Both the position numbers and the translations under genes were made by a program. 64,000 nt of DNA. Source: Eutreptiella sp. 'Long Island Sound 2002' (lineage: Eukaryota; Euglenozoa; Euglenophyceae; Eutreptiales; Eutreptiaceae). Of the stretch, positions 62,701 to 64,000 are shown one piece after another; position 1 is the stretch's first letter, and each line of letters opens with the position of its first letter. Location of the stretch: the NCBI GenBank assembly GCA_964036045.1, contig OZ038378.1:22616441-22680440 (forward strand), given 5' to 3'. The notes under the pieces are model-generated. The model was not told where the DNA came from, ran no database searches, and saw nothing but the letters and a program-made list of their open reading frames with translations.

Positions 62701-63205
62701 TGCGCACGTGTGCACGTGTGCATGCACGTCTGCGTGTGTGTGCATGTGCCGAAGACGCTGTTCCCCAAAGGCATAGGCCGGGACGCCAGCAGATGGTAGC
62801 ATGTCATCAGGAATCTCCAGACGGCCCGCGCCCCCTACAGCGTATACCTGGGCAAAGGAGGCTCCAGGGGGATACGAACACGTGGTCAGGTCAGATATCC
62901 CCAGCGTCCACCGTGCATCAGCCCACCCTTCGGGGACGTTGCCATTGCCTCTTGGTATACAGATGAGCTGGAGGGAGGAGGGGGCTGCGGATTGTCACGC
63001 ATTGGGTCCTGCTGTGCTGCCATTCCACACAGTGCCGGCGTCCATTGCATGCCTCACAGGCCGACACTGACAACAAGGGCGGGCTGTCCATGTGGGAGTT
63101 CATCGTCATCCAGCTCTTTAACATCCTGGACCTGCCCCCTGGGGACCTCGGGCCTTGGCTGCGATTCTGCACCACTGGCTCCAGCCGTCTCACCACCCCC
63201 GACCG
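6194..63205 (+). CDS. Giant split gene: duplicated coiled-coil / EF-hand protein (21 candidate exons, partial both ends)
   Basis: Chained exons: 6194-6356, 8970-9095, 18587-18924, 20288-20426, 23287-23421, 24317-24359, 24575-24766, 27003-27096, 27686-27713, 28874-28989, 29180-29288, 33766-33915, 35363-35481, 37075-37294, 38421-38555, 46783-47073, 59184-59282, 61281-61320, 62383-62402, 62463-62624, 63060-63205. Each has an AG before it and a GT after it, and every exit phase equals the next entry phase, giving about 954 open codons. Two modules are visible, each a charged Lys/Glu/Arg/Ala/Gln coiled coil, then a Pro/Ala linker, then an EF-hand pair. I do not recognise the protein. By analogy, long coiled coils with EF-hands are often calcium-responsive cytoskeletal or basal-body proteins, but nothing here proves that. 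Coiled-coil and EF-hand exons are secure as coding; the small linker exons are weaker. It could be two tandem paralogous genes. The 5' end and stop codon are not located. Confidence 0.6.
6357..7784. other. Intron 1, left part
   Basis: No coding signal. Contains C/A-rich segments and a poly-T run near 6,800. Part of the intron between exons 1 and 2. Confidence 0.4.
7785..8432 (+). mobile_element. Short TIR-bounded element with internal tRNA-like promoter
   Basis: Ends in ACCAACGGT (7,785-7,793) and its inverse ACCGTTGGT (8,424-8,432), each followed inward by several CATGCCGCAG-type palindromic repeats. No target duplication is visible. The first ~530 bp match the longer element at 29,360; the last ~120 bp do not. 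That is the pattern of an internally deleted non-autonomous copy. Inside is a tRNA-like pair: box A GGTACTCTAGTGGAT (7,985-7,999) and box B GATTCAATTCC (8,030-8,040). Confidence 0.65.
8970..9095 (+). CDS. Exon 2, coiled coil
   Basis: The acceptor is gttttgcag and the donor GAG|GTATTG, phase 0 on both sides, 42 codons. It begins DYRKAKQLIDSQSEA and ends AREKLDAEKE. The periodic A/L/M positions between charged residues are typical of a coiled coil. The intron before it holds the short TIR element at 7.8-8.4 kb. Confidence 0.8.
9096..12316. other. Intron 2, non-coding left part
   Basis: About 3.2 kb with no supported gene. From 9,730 to 10,900 the sequence is more AT-rich and unique-looking, and frames are short on both strands. 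One tRNA-like element is listed separately at 11,036. Confidence 0.4.
11034..11110 (+). repeat. tRNA-derived short element fragment
   Basis: TTCAGTGGTCATAGCA (11,037-11,052) resembles a box A and GGGATCAAACCC (11,077-11,088) a box B, with spacing like a tRNA promoter. The arms do not fold into a full cloverleaf by eye, so a SINE-like relic is more likely than a tRNA gene. Confidence 0.4.
12317..12357. repeat. (TG)n microsatellite
   Basis: About 20 uninterrupted TG units. Confidence 0.95.
12674..12720. repeat. (TG)n microsatellite
   Basis: About 15 TG units followed by an imperfect GTGTGTGC tail. Confidence 0.9.
13158..13325. repeat. 13-bp minisatellite
   Basis: About 13 head-to-tail copies of GTCAACATTTGGT with variants (gtccac, gtctac, gtcaat). 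Because 13 is not a multiple of 3, all three forward frames stay open and give similar Trp/Cys/Val-rich peptides, which should not be taken as genes. Confidence 0.95.
13570..14345. repeat. Four degenerate tandem copies of a ~190-215-bp repeat
   Basis: The anchor CCATGGGG recurs at about 13,730, 13,919 and 14,138, and TTTGGTGAC at about 13,698, 13,890 and 14,108, with a fourth, diverged copy to 14,340. Each copy also carries a CCCCAAAATTGC-like start and an AAATTTTGAA-like segment. Copies have diverged substantially. Confidence 0.75.
14734..14797. repeat. GT/GTGC compound microsatellite
   Basis: A (GT)n tract that grades into (GTGC)n. Confidence 0.9.
14965..15130. repeat. Inverted copy of the 13.6-14.3 kb repeat
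   Basis: Reads GCGGCCACTAAGTGGGTCCCC, then CCATGGGTGC, then TATCACCAAATGACCACCC, the reverse complement of the tandem units upstream. The cluster therefore has one opposite-facing copy about 630 bp away. Confidence 0.7.
15185..15240. repeat. 28-bp direct duplication
   Basis: CCTTTTATCGTCCATACACC and its 8-bp continuation occur twice back to back. Confidence 0.9.
15241..17045. other. Intron 2 segment with possible element 5' part
   Basis: Contains poly-C/poly-G runs near 15,470, 15,830-15,900 and no clear gene. Between 16,100 and 17,045 there are several medium-length frames on both strands that could belong to the element carrying the decayed RNase H just downstream, but I recognise no motif. 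Confidence 0.3.
17046..17636 (+). pseudogene. Decayed RNase H domain
   Basis: One frame gives the RNase H signature in order: YTDG (first Asp), DKRAEV (Glu), IVMDSKYISKGF (second Asp) and LWAPSHVGIEGND (His and last Asp), with HWVLRSGVVAHADLWKDV between, as in the type I family. These residues normally hold two metal ions that cut RNA in RNA/DNA hybrids. Stops interrupt it after FGVN (TAA), after RAEV (TAA) and after EGND (TGA), so it is dead. No reverse transcriptase is seen beside it, so its source (LINE, retroelement or captured RNase H1) is open. Confidence 0.75.
17640..18586. other. Intron 2, right end
   Basis: No coding signal seen. Contains a poly-G run near 17,760. Confidence 0.4.
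18587..18924 (+). CDS. Exon 3, long coiled-coil exon
   Basis: The acceptor is gacatcag and the donor CTCG|GTGTGC. It enters in phase 0 and leaves in phase 2. Its 112 codons have no Pro and only three Gly, with repeated EKE/KAE/AEK runs (for example AKAAMEKERQEYLEAVEKA and TEKEKAEWLAAQRD). It is the longest coding exon in the window. The two leftover bases CG join the first G of exon 4 to make an Arg codon. Confidence 0.85.
18925..20287. other. Intron 3
   Basis: Holds the left arm of a long inverted-repeat pair (19,261-19,474). The rest shows no recognisable gene. Confidence 0.4.
19261..19474 (+). repeat. Dispersed repeat, left copy (inverse at 37.67 kb)
   Basis: About 205 bp match the reverse complement of 37,667-37,873 with few differences. 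In this orientation both copies keep an open frame reading GRGLFFVI.SHAMNIDLPGA and ending in the acidic DPGFVSSSDDNLSEP. The shared frame suggests a fragment of a mobile-element protein, family unknown. Confidence 0.8.
20288..20426 (+). CDS. Exon 4, coiled coil with Pro break
   Basis: The acceptor is gctgtattcag and the donor ACAGAG|GTTGAT. One leading base completes the split codon from exon 3, then 46 codons follow. The sequence runs AALQERIALLERENADQK, then a short helix-breaking PPPSVS, then AEEKEEFERAKRNLETE, so two helices are joined by a short hinge. Confidence 0.8.
20427..23286. other. Intron 4
   Basis: No gene recognised. At 21,360-21,560 three degenerate copies of a ~70-bp unit occur (TAGCCATTTTGATTC ... 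CACATT.GGGACC). A box-B-like CAGGTTCAAA lies at about 20,652. Confidence 0.4.
23287..23421 (+). CDS. Exon 5, end of first coiled-coil block
   Basis: The acceptor is aatctcacag (23,310 is an alternative in the same frame) and the donor CAACAG|GTCACA. It is phase 0 on both sides, 45 codons, containing HEAQMRFDAERQAYLVW and then a less helical tail with SFPEDFLRQQ. The MRF-x-x-ER-x-x-x-x-x-W spacing resembles exon 12 of the second module. Confidence 0.7.
24317..24359 (+). CDS. Exon 6, Pro/Ala linker microexon
   Basis: A 43-nt candidate exon with acceptor tgtttgcag and donor CTGA|GTAGGC, entering in phase 0 and leaving in phase 1. It encodes PAAPAPEPISSIFL. The support is the phase match to both neighbours and a counterpart in the second module (exon 18, also Pro/Ala, also phase 0 to 1, also just upstream of an EF-hand). 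Confidence 0.4.
24575..24766 (+). CDS. Exon 7, first EF-hand pair
   Basis: The acceptor is cgttttcag and the donor TTCATAG|GTCCTG, phase 1 on both sides. The first loop, DTNSNGVLTYNE, has ligands at positions 1, 3, 5 and 12 and Gly at 6, so it should bind calcium. The second loop, DPHNTGSVSMWA, has His at 3 and Ala instead of Glu at 12, so it is probably a poor or silent site. The flanking helices read NKLAFQQA and MVRSMIAKV. Both hands sit in one exon, unlike the second module. Confidence 0.85.
24767..27002. other. Intron 7
   Basis: No gene recognised. A palindromic CATGCATG/ATACATAC microsatellite lies at 25,558-25,680, and a C run at 25,130. Confidence 0.4.
25558..25680. repeat. GCATGCAT/ATACATAC microsatellite
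   Basis: Alternating purine-pyrimidine tract of tgcatgca, acacatat, (gcatt)n and atacatac words, rich in short palindromes. Confidence 0.85.
27003..27096 (+). CDS. Exon 8, linker after first EF-hand pair
   Basis: The acceptor is gctatttgtag and the donor GGAAAC|GTGTGT, entering in phase 1 and leaving in phase 2. Two leading bases complete the Gly codon split with exon 7. It encodes PQGAAVKDFNELHLNEQLAL and a short continuation ending VLMRE. The conserved-looking amphipathic helix and the phase fit support it, but no domain is recognised. Confidence 0.45.
27686..27713 (+). CDS. Exon 9, candidate 28-nt microexon
   Basis: The acceptor is tgatgttccag and the donor, GTACGTAAG, is the strongest-looking in the window. 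It enters in phase 2 and leaves in phase 0, encoding LEAHGTRFG. An alternative acceptor at 27,640 gives a longer exon but breaks the phase chain. Confidence is low because of its size. Confidence 0.3.
27714..28873. other. Intron 9
   Basis: About 1.2 kb without a recognisable gene. Ends in a poly-C run (28,838-28,857) close to the exon 10 acceptor. Confidence 0.4.
28874..28989 (+). CDS. Exon 10, Ala/Asn/Tyr-rich linker
   Basis: The acceptor is catccccag and the donor CCACAG|GTATCC, entering in phase 0 and leaving in phase 2. It reads AKGIGVPVAPATAFIPQ and then SIANPYSNYAAYALNATAYG. One other frame checked (reading from 28,875) meets a stop. The composition suggests a flexible linker rather than a folded domain. 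Confidence 0.6.
29180..29288 (+). CDS. Exon 11, Ser/Gly linker (possible start of a second gene)
   Basis: The acceptor is cttgtctacag and the donor CTGCAG|GTACAT, entering in phase 2 and leaving in phase 0. It encodes MSFSSHSLSSTSPTGQPLKG and then RRFSGNVSPSAAGALQ. The ATG at 29,181 means it could be the first coding exon of a separate downstream paralogue, but the phase also fits exon 10. The next intron holds the hAT-like element. Confidence 0.5.
29887..30450 (+). pseudogene. hAT-like transposase N-terminal part (BED-type finger)
   Basis: An open frame begins around NGKLCCTLCAVWLSSKGAIL followed by KHHVLGK, a C-x2-C ... H-H arrangement like a BED zinc finger, which binds the transposon ends. 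A Gln/Ser/Pro-rich spacer follows, then SQMDITRTFSATNIPPEKLG and HPEMKEFFAKYLAQYPLV, matching the hAT pattern in which a giP..l..p..ref segment precedes the catalytic region. It runs into the palindromic repeats at 30,440 and the frame is lost. Confidence 0.6.
30435..30655. repeat. Three imperfect repeats with GGTACACGTGTACC palindromes
   Basis: The motif GTACATTATCCGGGTAC followed by GTGTACC.GGACGACAG and (G)ACGTTTAGAACGT-like words occurs about three times. It sits exactly between the plus-strand and minus-strand halves of the transposase-like sequence. Confidence 0.8.
30640..31182 (-). pseudogene. hAT-like transposase middle region, inverted
   Basis: The minus-strand frame reads ERRLFFWKAYRPDSVTRDPL, EEYQLVINVLLFLKVFKSES, then VRLFVHDSPPYMVAAVERFK and SNCVHLPCWPHLLAKVPKVAF. 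In hAT/DUF659-type transposases this is the block with a catalytic Asp followed by a C-x-x-H segment. HDSPPYM and CWPHLL occupy those places. It faces the N-terminal half, so no single intact gene is possible. Ends near LIQLLFAPNV where the palindromic repeats begin. Confidence 0.55.
31971..32600. repeat. Eight copies of an ~85-bp tandem repeat
   Basis: AGCGGTGGGGATCCCCGAGA starts at about 31,978, 32,063, 32,148, 32,235, 32,319, 32,403, 32,488 and 32,572. Each copy carries GTGACGTAGCCAC, an internal palindrome CCCACAAGTGGGCC and a pyrimidine tract. The minus strand stays open through it, giving a repetitive peptide that is probably not a gene. Confidence 0.95.
32606..32959 (+). CDS. Unrecognised open frame inside the AT-rich element
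   Basis: Begins within the last repeat unit. It contains an Ala/Asn/Thr-rich stretch (AAVTAANATHATLANANAT), then GVWICRKWYALPPQYPQNAD and KLHLEKKTNLFERCKLNPTP. The Cys and Trp content looks more protein-like than random, but no family is recognised and no start codon is convincing. Confidence 0.25.
   Translation, partial: QSEICVGLRQFWAANVVAAVVAFAAVTAANATHATLANANATYDTRPGVWICRKWYALPPQYPQNADGQLENDQEFCRKLHLEKKTNLFERCKLNPTPRGKPHYSILIFKRVFCNYL
33766..33915 (+). CDS. Exon 12, start of second coiled-coil block
   Basis: The acceptor is gcccatgcag and the donor CTCGAG|GTCGTT, phase 0 on both sides, 50 codons. It runs from VRTDLGVQGRQAEADG to the heptad-like EVAQMRFEREKAEWSLGKDK. The FEREKAEW motif is close to EKEKAEW in exon 3. 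Confidence 0.8.
33916..35362. other. Intron 12
   Basis: At 34,390-34,950 degenerate ~25-35-bp words (GTGTGAGCA..GTGCTGGGG) repeat about 15 times. At 35,140-35,330 CACAGTGTCTACA repeats lead into TATACGCA palindromes next to exon 13. No gene is recognised. Confidence 0.6.
35363..35481 (+). CDS. Exon 13, coiled coil
   Basis: The acceptor is cttctgcttcag and the donor CAGAG|GTCGTT, entering in phase 0 and leaving in phase 2. It reads VEKDEVQQAKMRAEMEGQEY and ends ARLEEKNRELDQHMQ. The split AG joins the first G of exon 14 as Arg. Confidence 0.8.
35482..37074. other. Intron 13
   Basis: No gene recognised. A frame at 36,308-36,550 (plus) is moderately protein-like (DVEYSLCIVELTPEAHVSC) but has no known motif. 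C run at 36,896-36,910. Confidence 0.35.
37075..37294 (+). CDS. Exon 14, coiled coil
   Basis: The acceptor is caaaattcag and the donor AAGGAG|GTGTGC. One leading base is followed by 73 codons, and it leaves in phase 0. It reads MNREKDHLDELGQALKSER..., with a Gln-rich stretch (EEFEQQQQELMAARQEF), then REKRGWENATALAQRD and AAKQQVLQAKE. It is very likely a real exon. Confidence 0.85.
37667..37873 (-). repeat. Dispersed repeat, right copy (inverse of 19.26-19.47 kb)
   Basis: Reverse-complement match to the left copy. Differences include TGATTATGAGG for a GATGATGAGG-type stretch and a few single bases. It lies in the intron between exons 14 and 15. Confidence 0.8.
38421..38555 (+). CDS. Exon 15, coiled coil
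   Basis: The acceptor is gtgcgcgcag and the donor CTCCAG|GTTGGC, phase 0 on both sides, 45 codons: ELWTSRSDLDNEKRQLQDLR, then IKLEQQQREIELARFEVDRD and KAQLQ. The 48-bp satellite array starts about 330 nt into the intron that follows. Confidence 0.85.
38886..44875. repeat. 48-bp satellite array with higher-order structure (~125 copies)
   Basis: The unit contains TTGCGTGGCCCCTCGAGTTG, GGGTTAGGGACTCACAATCC and ACGCTTTG (48 bp). Variants include GATTCTCAA for GACTCACAA, TTGATTGG and TTACGTGG. A marker variant with AAGTTGACGTCAGGG, followed by GTCGCGTGGCCCCTTTGAGT, ends each higher-order block. Marker positions near 39,310, 39,935, 40,224, 40,609, 40,994, 41,427, 41,812, 42,437, 43,014 and 43,639 are spaced 625, 289, 385, 385, 433, 385, 625, 577 and 625 bp, each a multiple of 48 plus 1. 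Long open frames such as 43,639-44,874 come from the 16-codon period and are not genes, because the 49-bp marker unit shifts the frame at every block. Confidence 0.97.
45083..45995 (+). pseudogene. hAT-like transposase C-terminal region
   Basis: One frame (to 45,808) reads LDDLVSFLACFYRTSSKRMR, then CFSRCTGVRWVEAMFHESDM, then ENLRAVLLHLPEYIN and PLFKFTAAFFCDVFAVVCAT with SKKIQG. The R-W then long helix then F..L..D.....N..SK.IQ order is the pattern downstream of the catalytic core in hAT/ZNF862-type transposase-like proteins. The sequence continues in another frame (ERVFSYVTATDFGQSTEHMC to about 45,995), so at least one frameshift is present. It would follow, in a complete protein, the region seen inverted at 30.6-31.2 kb. 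Confidence 0.5.
46277..46459 (+). CDS. SAP-like motif ORF
   Basis: The frame contains LHDWTKVEFKAICRKHGLSV followed by NGGKGELMELVRVHF. This matches the SAP helix-turn-helix pattern (L..t..eLk..c...GL...G.K.eL...v), a DNA-binding motif of chromatin and repair proteins. It ends at a stop soon after. It lies about 300 bp downstream of the transposase-like frame, so it may be the C-terminus of the same element protein. Confidence 0.45.
   Translation: MVFAYDVDEAVLKAMERGKLHDWTKVEFKAICRKHGLSVNGGKGELMELVRVHFRRLYQP
46783..47073 (+). CDS. Exon 16, end of second coiled-coil block
   Basis: The acceptor is tcggctgcag and the donor ATACAG|GTGTTG, phase 0 on both sides, 97 codons. It contains VTKSALDDEAADLNRAKNRI, ARRAMEQTRYDLEDEIAQL and DIEQRELDQDKAGWSKKK, a strong coiled-coil pattern with no Pro. 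It lies across 8.2 kb of intron from exon 15, which contains the satellite and a transposase-like ORF. Confidence 0.85.
47395..47640. repeat. TGCAC/GTGCA palindrome-rich tract
   Basis: Roughly 20 GCAC.. words, many paired with GTGC, at irregular 8-14-bp spacing. Diverged short tandem repeat. Confidence 0.7.
48685..48745. repeat. Segment duplicated at 58.37 kb
   Basis: TCATCTGTGTGATCAGCATG followed by CACTCACAATCACACCCATG, with the TG-rich lead-in, matches 58,370-58,428 with about three differences, in the same orientation. Confidence 0.85.
50590..50970 (+). pseudogene. Coding-like fragment upstream of the element
   Basis: An open frame reads DYEWRMLAGGKPRFQAVRWP, then EVLAPVASWHQALRSLLNSA and LHRCHEAYNDVWQDLWSQRC. 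It is protein-like and ends in the repeated segment, so it may be the 3' end of another copy or the true left flank of the DIRS-like element. Family unknown. Confidence 0.35.
51171..52157 (+). pseudogene. gag-like protein of the DIRS-like element
   Basis: A single frame with in-frame stops at 51,438 (TAA), 51,645 (TAG) and 51,750 (TGA). It has a helical N-terminus (LPHNLINMAVDDVLKRVTEA), a Lys/Arg then Ser/Asp-rich stretch (KKSRDSSESSSSDSEMSSSE) and ends with a Cys/His cluster LCERCGQRHWWHERKEFNC, like a variant zinc knuckle. In retroelements such a protein packages the RNA. The assignment rests on position and layout, not on a recognised family match. Confidence 0.5.
52280..53140 (+). pseudogene. 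Tyrosine recombinase of the DIRS-like element
   Basis: One frame, interrupted after 52,957 by three stops. Its N-terminal half has RATLSWAEAEAMAMAVLAGT and NLLCVSEAIMI, which is the box I site where the family has a catalytic Arg; the codon here is TGT (52,754). The frame resumes with WHSLQRSGAAQLWASG (H-x-x-R of box II), LAGDWKTPTIALHYA (the GDW segment and the catalytic Tyr at 53,111). Function would be strand exchange of the circular cDNA. The missing Arg and the stops make it inactive. Confidence 0.75.
53955..54590 (+). pseudogene. Reverse transcriptase of the DIRS-like element
   Basis: RT blocks appear in order. GRVVVIPKNSEKCTMILNCE is the N-terminal palm entry. LDLSNYWSIRLPA (54,140) is motif A with its Asp, in a second frame. 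WIRLPFGWSFSPVVCQKLTA (about 54,228) is motif B. FVYLDDILLVARRSK (YLDD at 54,337-54,348) is motif C, the catalytic Asp pair. HFIGKWFD is a motif E-like end. Two frame changes occur, one across a long G run at 54,206-54,221, plus several stops. Confidence 0.85.
54955..55400 (+). pseudogene. RNase H domain of the DIRS-like element
   Basis: The frame reads DDAHVLFCDAAPSNDGRRFF, then WIRTLQQAELLAIVRSFQLV (catalytic Glu region), then LGLGCSVARAQA and, after one TGA at 55,294, ATTEINPADPASRAFDF. The closing NPADPASR is characteristic of RNase H in DIRS/Ngaro and pararetrovirus-type elements. Where the family usually has Asp in the third block this copy reads LGLG, so it is probably inactive. Confidence 0.75.
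55440..55670 (+). pseudogene. Cys-rich tail frame after RNase H
   Basis: In the frame starting with the repeated WSQRYEGGCVPS segment it reads CSGCGVTAPVWVHQCASVPS and CEPCRERAGRWWPKAMW, with paired Cys like a zinc-binding tail. The first 20 residues recur at 50.88 kb as WSQRCEGGCVPS. May be the 3' end of the element. Confidence 0.35.
56460..56830. repeat. ~55-bp degenerate tandem repeat (paired as ~110 bp)
   Basis: GGTAT.GGG.TG.CCCTTGACCCC alternates with GGTAT.GGG.C.GCCCACGGGCCCC, followed by AGGAGAAA.TCA, five or more times with decreasing similarity. Confidence 0.85.
58370..58428. repeat. Segment duplicated at 48.69 kb
   Basis: Same-orientation copy of the segment at 48,685-48,745, also next to a TATGTGTATGCATT microsatellite. 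Confidence 0.85.
59184..59282 (+). CDS. Exon 17, candidate Ser/Thr/Ala linker
   Basis: The acceptor is cacaagtcag and the donor TCACAG|GTCAAC, phase 0 on both sides, 33 codons: AAPRRNTSSFSVDPSAGRIS then FALTNTAAPTFSQ. The frame is open upstream to about 59,067, so the exon may start earlier (AG at 59,064). The preceding intron would be 12 kb and contains the retroelement. Confidence 0.4.
59425..59480 (-). repeat. tRNA-derived element A (minus strand)
   Basis: The minus strand reads GGTTCAAGTCC (59,447-59,437), a full box B, with TGAGCATGGCATGAG upstream as a weaker box A. The stems do not pair into a cloverleaf, so this is probably SINE-related rather than a tRNA gene. Confidence 0.5.
59500..59582 (-). 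repeat. tRNA-derived element B (minus strand)
   Basis: The minus strand reads GTCGGTGTAGTGGG (59,576-59,563) as box A and GGTTCGAACCC (59,526-59,516) as a perfect box B. Spacing is tRNA-like, but the T-stem sides (CCTGG / CCTGG) do not pair, so it is not a functional tRNA. Lies directly upstream of element A. Confidence 0.6.
59583..61280. other. Intron 17
   Basis: No gene recognised. Frames at 60,435-60,738 are open in two registers but unlike any family I know. A perfect 16-bp inverted repeat lies at 60,872-60,906, and CA-rich sequence at 61,130-61,195. Confidence 0.4.
60872..60906. repeat. Perfect 16-bp inverted repeat, 3-nt loop
   Basis: GTCTCAATCAAAGCAC, then TTG, then GTGCTTTGATTGAGAC. 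All 16 positions pair. Confidence 0.97.
61281..61320 (+). CDS. Exon 18, Pro/Ala linker microexon
   Basis: A 40-nt exon with acceptor ctttgccacag and strong donor CAAG|GTAAGG, entering in phase 0 and leaving in phase 1. It encodes LPLAEGVMSPAPQ. Its phase, size, composition and place before an EF-hand mirror exon 6. Confidence 0.5.
61321..62382. other. Intron 18
   Basis: No gene recognised. Contains ACACATGCAC-type tracts and ends in a 15-nt C run before the exon 19 acceptor. Confidence 0.4.
62383..62402 (+). CDS. Exon 19, 20-nt microexon
   Basis: Lies between a poly-C/gccgccgctgcag acceptor and the donor CAG|GTGAGG, entering in phase 1 and leaving in phase 0. It encodes (V)KVVDQQ. Only 60 nt of intron separates it from exon 20. 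It is supported by phase and the good donor, but a 20-nt exon could be chance. Confidence 0.4.
62463..62624 (+). CDS. Exon 20, first EF-hand of second pair
   Basis: The acceptor is tcaatttacag and the donor GCCAAG|GTGTGTG at the head of a (GT)n tract, phase 0 on both sides, 54 codons. The loop DRKGTGLLAYSE has Asp at 1, Gly at 6 and Glu at 12. It is flanked by VLKQSFQEA and EVEKWVEGRY and ends ATMVAK, aligned with SMIAK in exon 7. Confidence 0.85.
62625..63059. other. Intron 20
   Basis: Begins with a GT-rich then GGGCGC-repeat tract (62,625-62,750). No coding signal. Confidence 0.5.
63060..63205 (+). CDS. Exon 21, second EF-hand of second pair
   Basis: The acceptor is atgcctcacag and the donor GACCG|GTATGG, entering in phase 0 and leaving in phase 2. 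The loop DTDNKGGLSMWE is fully canonical (D1, D3, K5, G6, E12). The same SMW-x-FI follows the loop as in exon 7. The tail, FNILDLPPGDLGPWLRF, has no visible counterpart in the first module. The open exit phase means the gene continues, probably beyond the window. Confidence 0.85.
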
Positions 63206-64000
63206 GTATGGGCATACGTACCCACCCGCCCACCCCGTGTCCGATGTTCCCCGACTACCCTCCATCCAGCCGGCCCCCCCTGCAGCCCGGCCGGCGCTGA
63301 ATCCCCGCCATTCAAGTGACGTTGTGAGCCTTCCAGTCCTGGCCTGGGATGGCCAGAAATGACCCGTTGTGTTGTGCACATCCGACATGATGCTGATCCC
63401 GATGGCCCCTCAATACTGCCCGGCCCAACTAATGTGACCCAGCCCCCAACAACATTGAAGCCCCCAAGAGTGAGAAAGTTGCCCCCAATAGGACCCCGAA
63501 CCCCCGACAATACCCGTCCCCAAATATGGCCTCAGCAATGAAACCCCATGAAAACCCAAAACTGGAGTACGGCACAGTCCCAGAGCCTGCAGTGCAGCAA
63601 GCGCGGCGTGTGACGGGGGGGGGGGGGGGTAGAGGGGGATTTCTGTGACCACCGCAGTGGGTGTGCAGAGGCCACCACGAGAGAAACCTGCCCCCCATTG
63701 ATCATTGAGGGAGGGTGCTGTTGGTGAGCACGTGCATTGCCCCGCAGCCCCGAAACAGCTCACAGTTCCTGGAGTGGATAAGACAAAGGGGTGCCGCCAG
63801 GGATTTGTGGGCGGACAATGTGTTCAACAGCCGTTCCACGGCGTTCATTTGTGGCCAGCCTTGCCACCGAGTCCGGCAGCTTTGTTTTTCGCATGAGTTT
63901 TTCTCAAGGATGCTCAGTGCACACTCAGGACAGGATGTGCCTGCGTCCGGGAGCCAGGAACGGGGTGTGTGTAGCAAAGTCCAAGTACAGAGAGGGGACG
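63206..64000. other. Right end, next exon not identified
   Basis: Intron after exon 21 with a 14-nt G run near 63,620. From about 63,748 both strands have protein-like frames (plus: SQFLEWIRQRGAARDLWADN; minus: MNAVERLLNTLSAHKSLA). Neither fits the exon 21 exit phase in a way I can support, and no family is recognised. Confidence 0.3.

Noticed and set aside
63748-63900. Exon 22 or a minus-strand gene at the right edge
   Set aside because: Protein-like on both strands, but the phase required by exon 21 leads to an early stop and no border or family could be supported.

Overview
The window looks like nuclear DNA of a large-genome eukaryote. There are no bacterial-style gene runs or operons. 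Short GC-rich exons with clean AG/GT borders are scattered through kilobases of repeat-filled intron, with long homopolymer G/C runs, (TG)n tracts, tRNA-derived short elements, hAT-like transposon pieces and a tyrosine-recombinase retroelement. A large-genome alga or other protist fits best, but no ribosomal or organellar marker is present and I cannot name the species.

The backbone is one plus-strand transcription unit from about 6.2 kb to at least 63.2 kb. I can chain 21 candidate exons (2,865 nt, about 954 codons) whose splice phases all agree and whose frames stay open. They encode a coiled-coil block (exons at 6.2-23.4 kb), a short Pro/Ala linker, an EF-hand pair (24.6 kb), a linker (27.0-29.3 kb), a second coiled-coil block (33.8-47.1 kb), another Pro/Ala linker and a second EF-hand pair (62.4-63.2 kb). 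The two halves look like an ancient internal duplication. Whether this is one giant protein or two tandem paralogues is open: an ATG lies at the start of the exon at 29,180. The gene runs off the right edge, and its 5' end was not found.

The introns hold nearly everything else. From left to right these are: a minus-strand decayed gene with a J-domain-like HPD motif (3.3-4.5 kb); a TIR-bounded short element (7.8-8.4 kb) related to a longer hAT-like element (29.4-31.2 kb) whose two coding halves point in opposite directions; a 13-bp minisatellite and a ~200-bp repeat cluster (13.2-15.1 kb); a decayed RNase H gene (17.0-17.6 kb); an AT-rich inverted-repeat element with ~85-bp internal repeats (31.7-33.4 kb); a 6-kb array of about 125 copies of a 48-bp satellite with higher-order structure (38.9-44.9 kb); a transposase-like ORF followed by a SAP-like motif (45.1-46.5 kb); and a DIRS-like retroelement (50.9-55.5 kb) with gag-like, tyrosine recombinase, reverse transcriptase and RNase H parts.

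The first 6 kb and the introns at 9.1-18.6, 20.4-23.3, 47.1-50.6 and 55.7-61.2 kb hold no gene I can support beyond the repeats listed.
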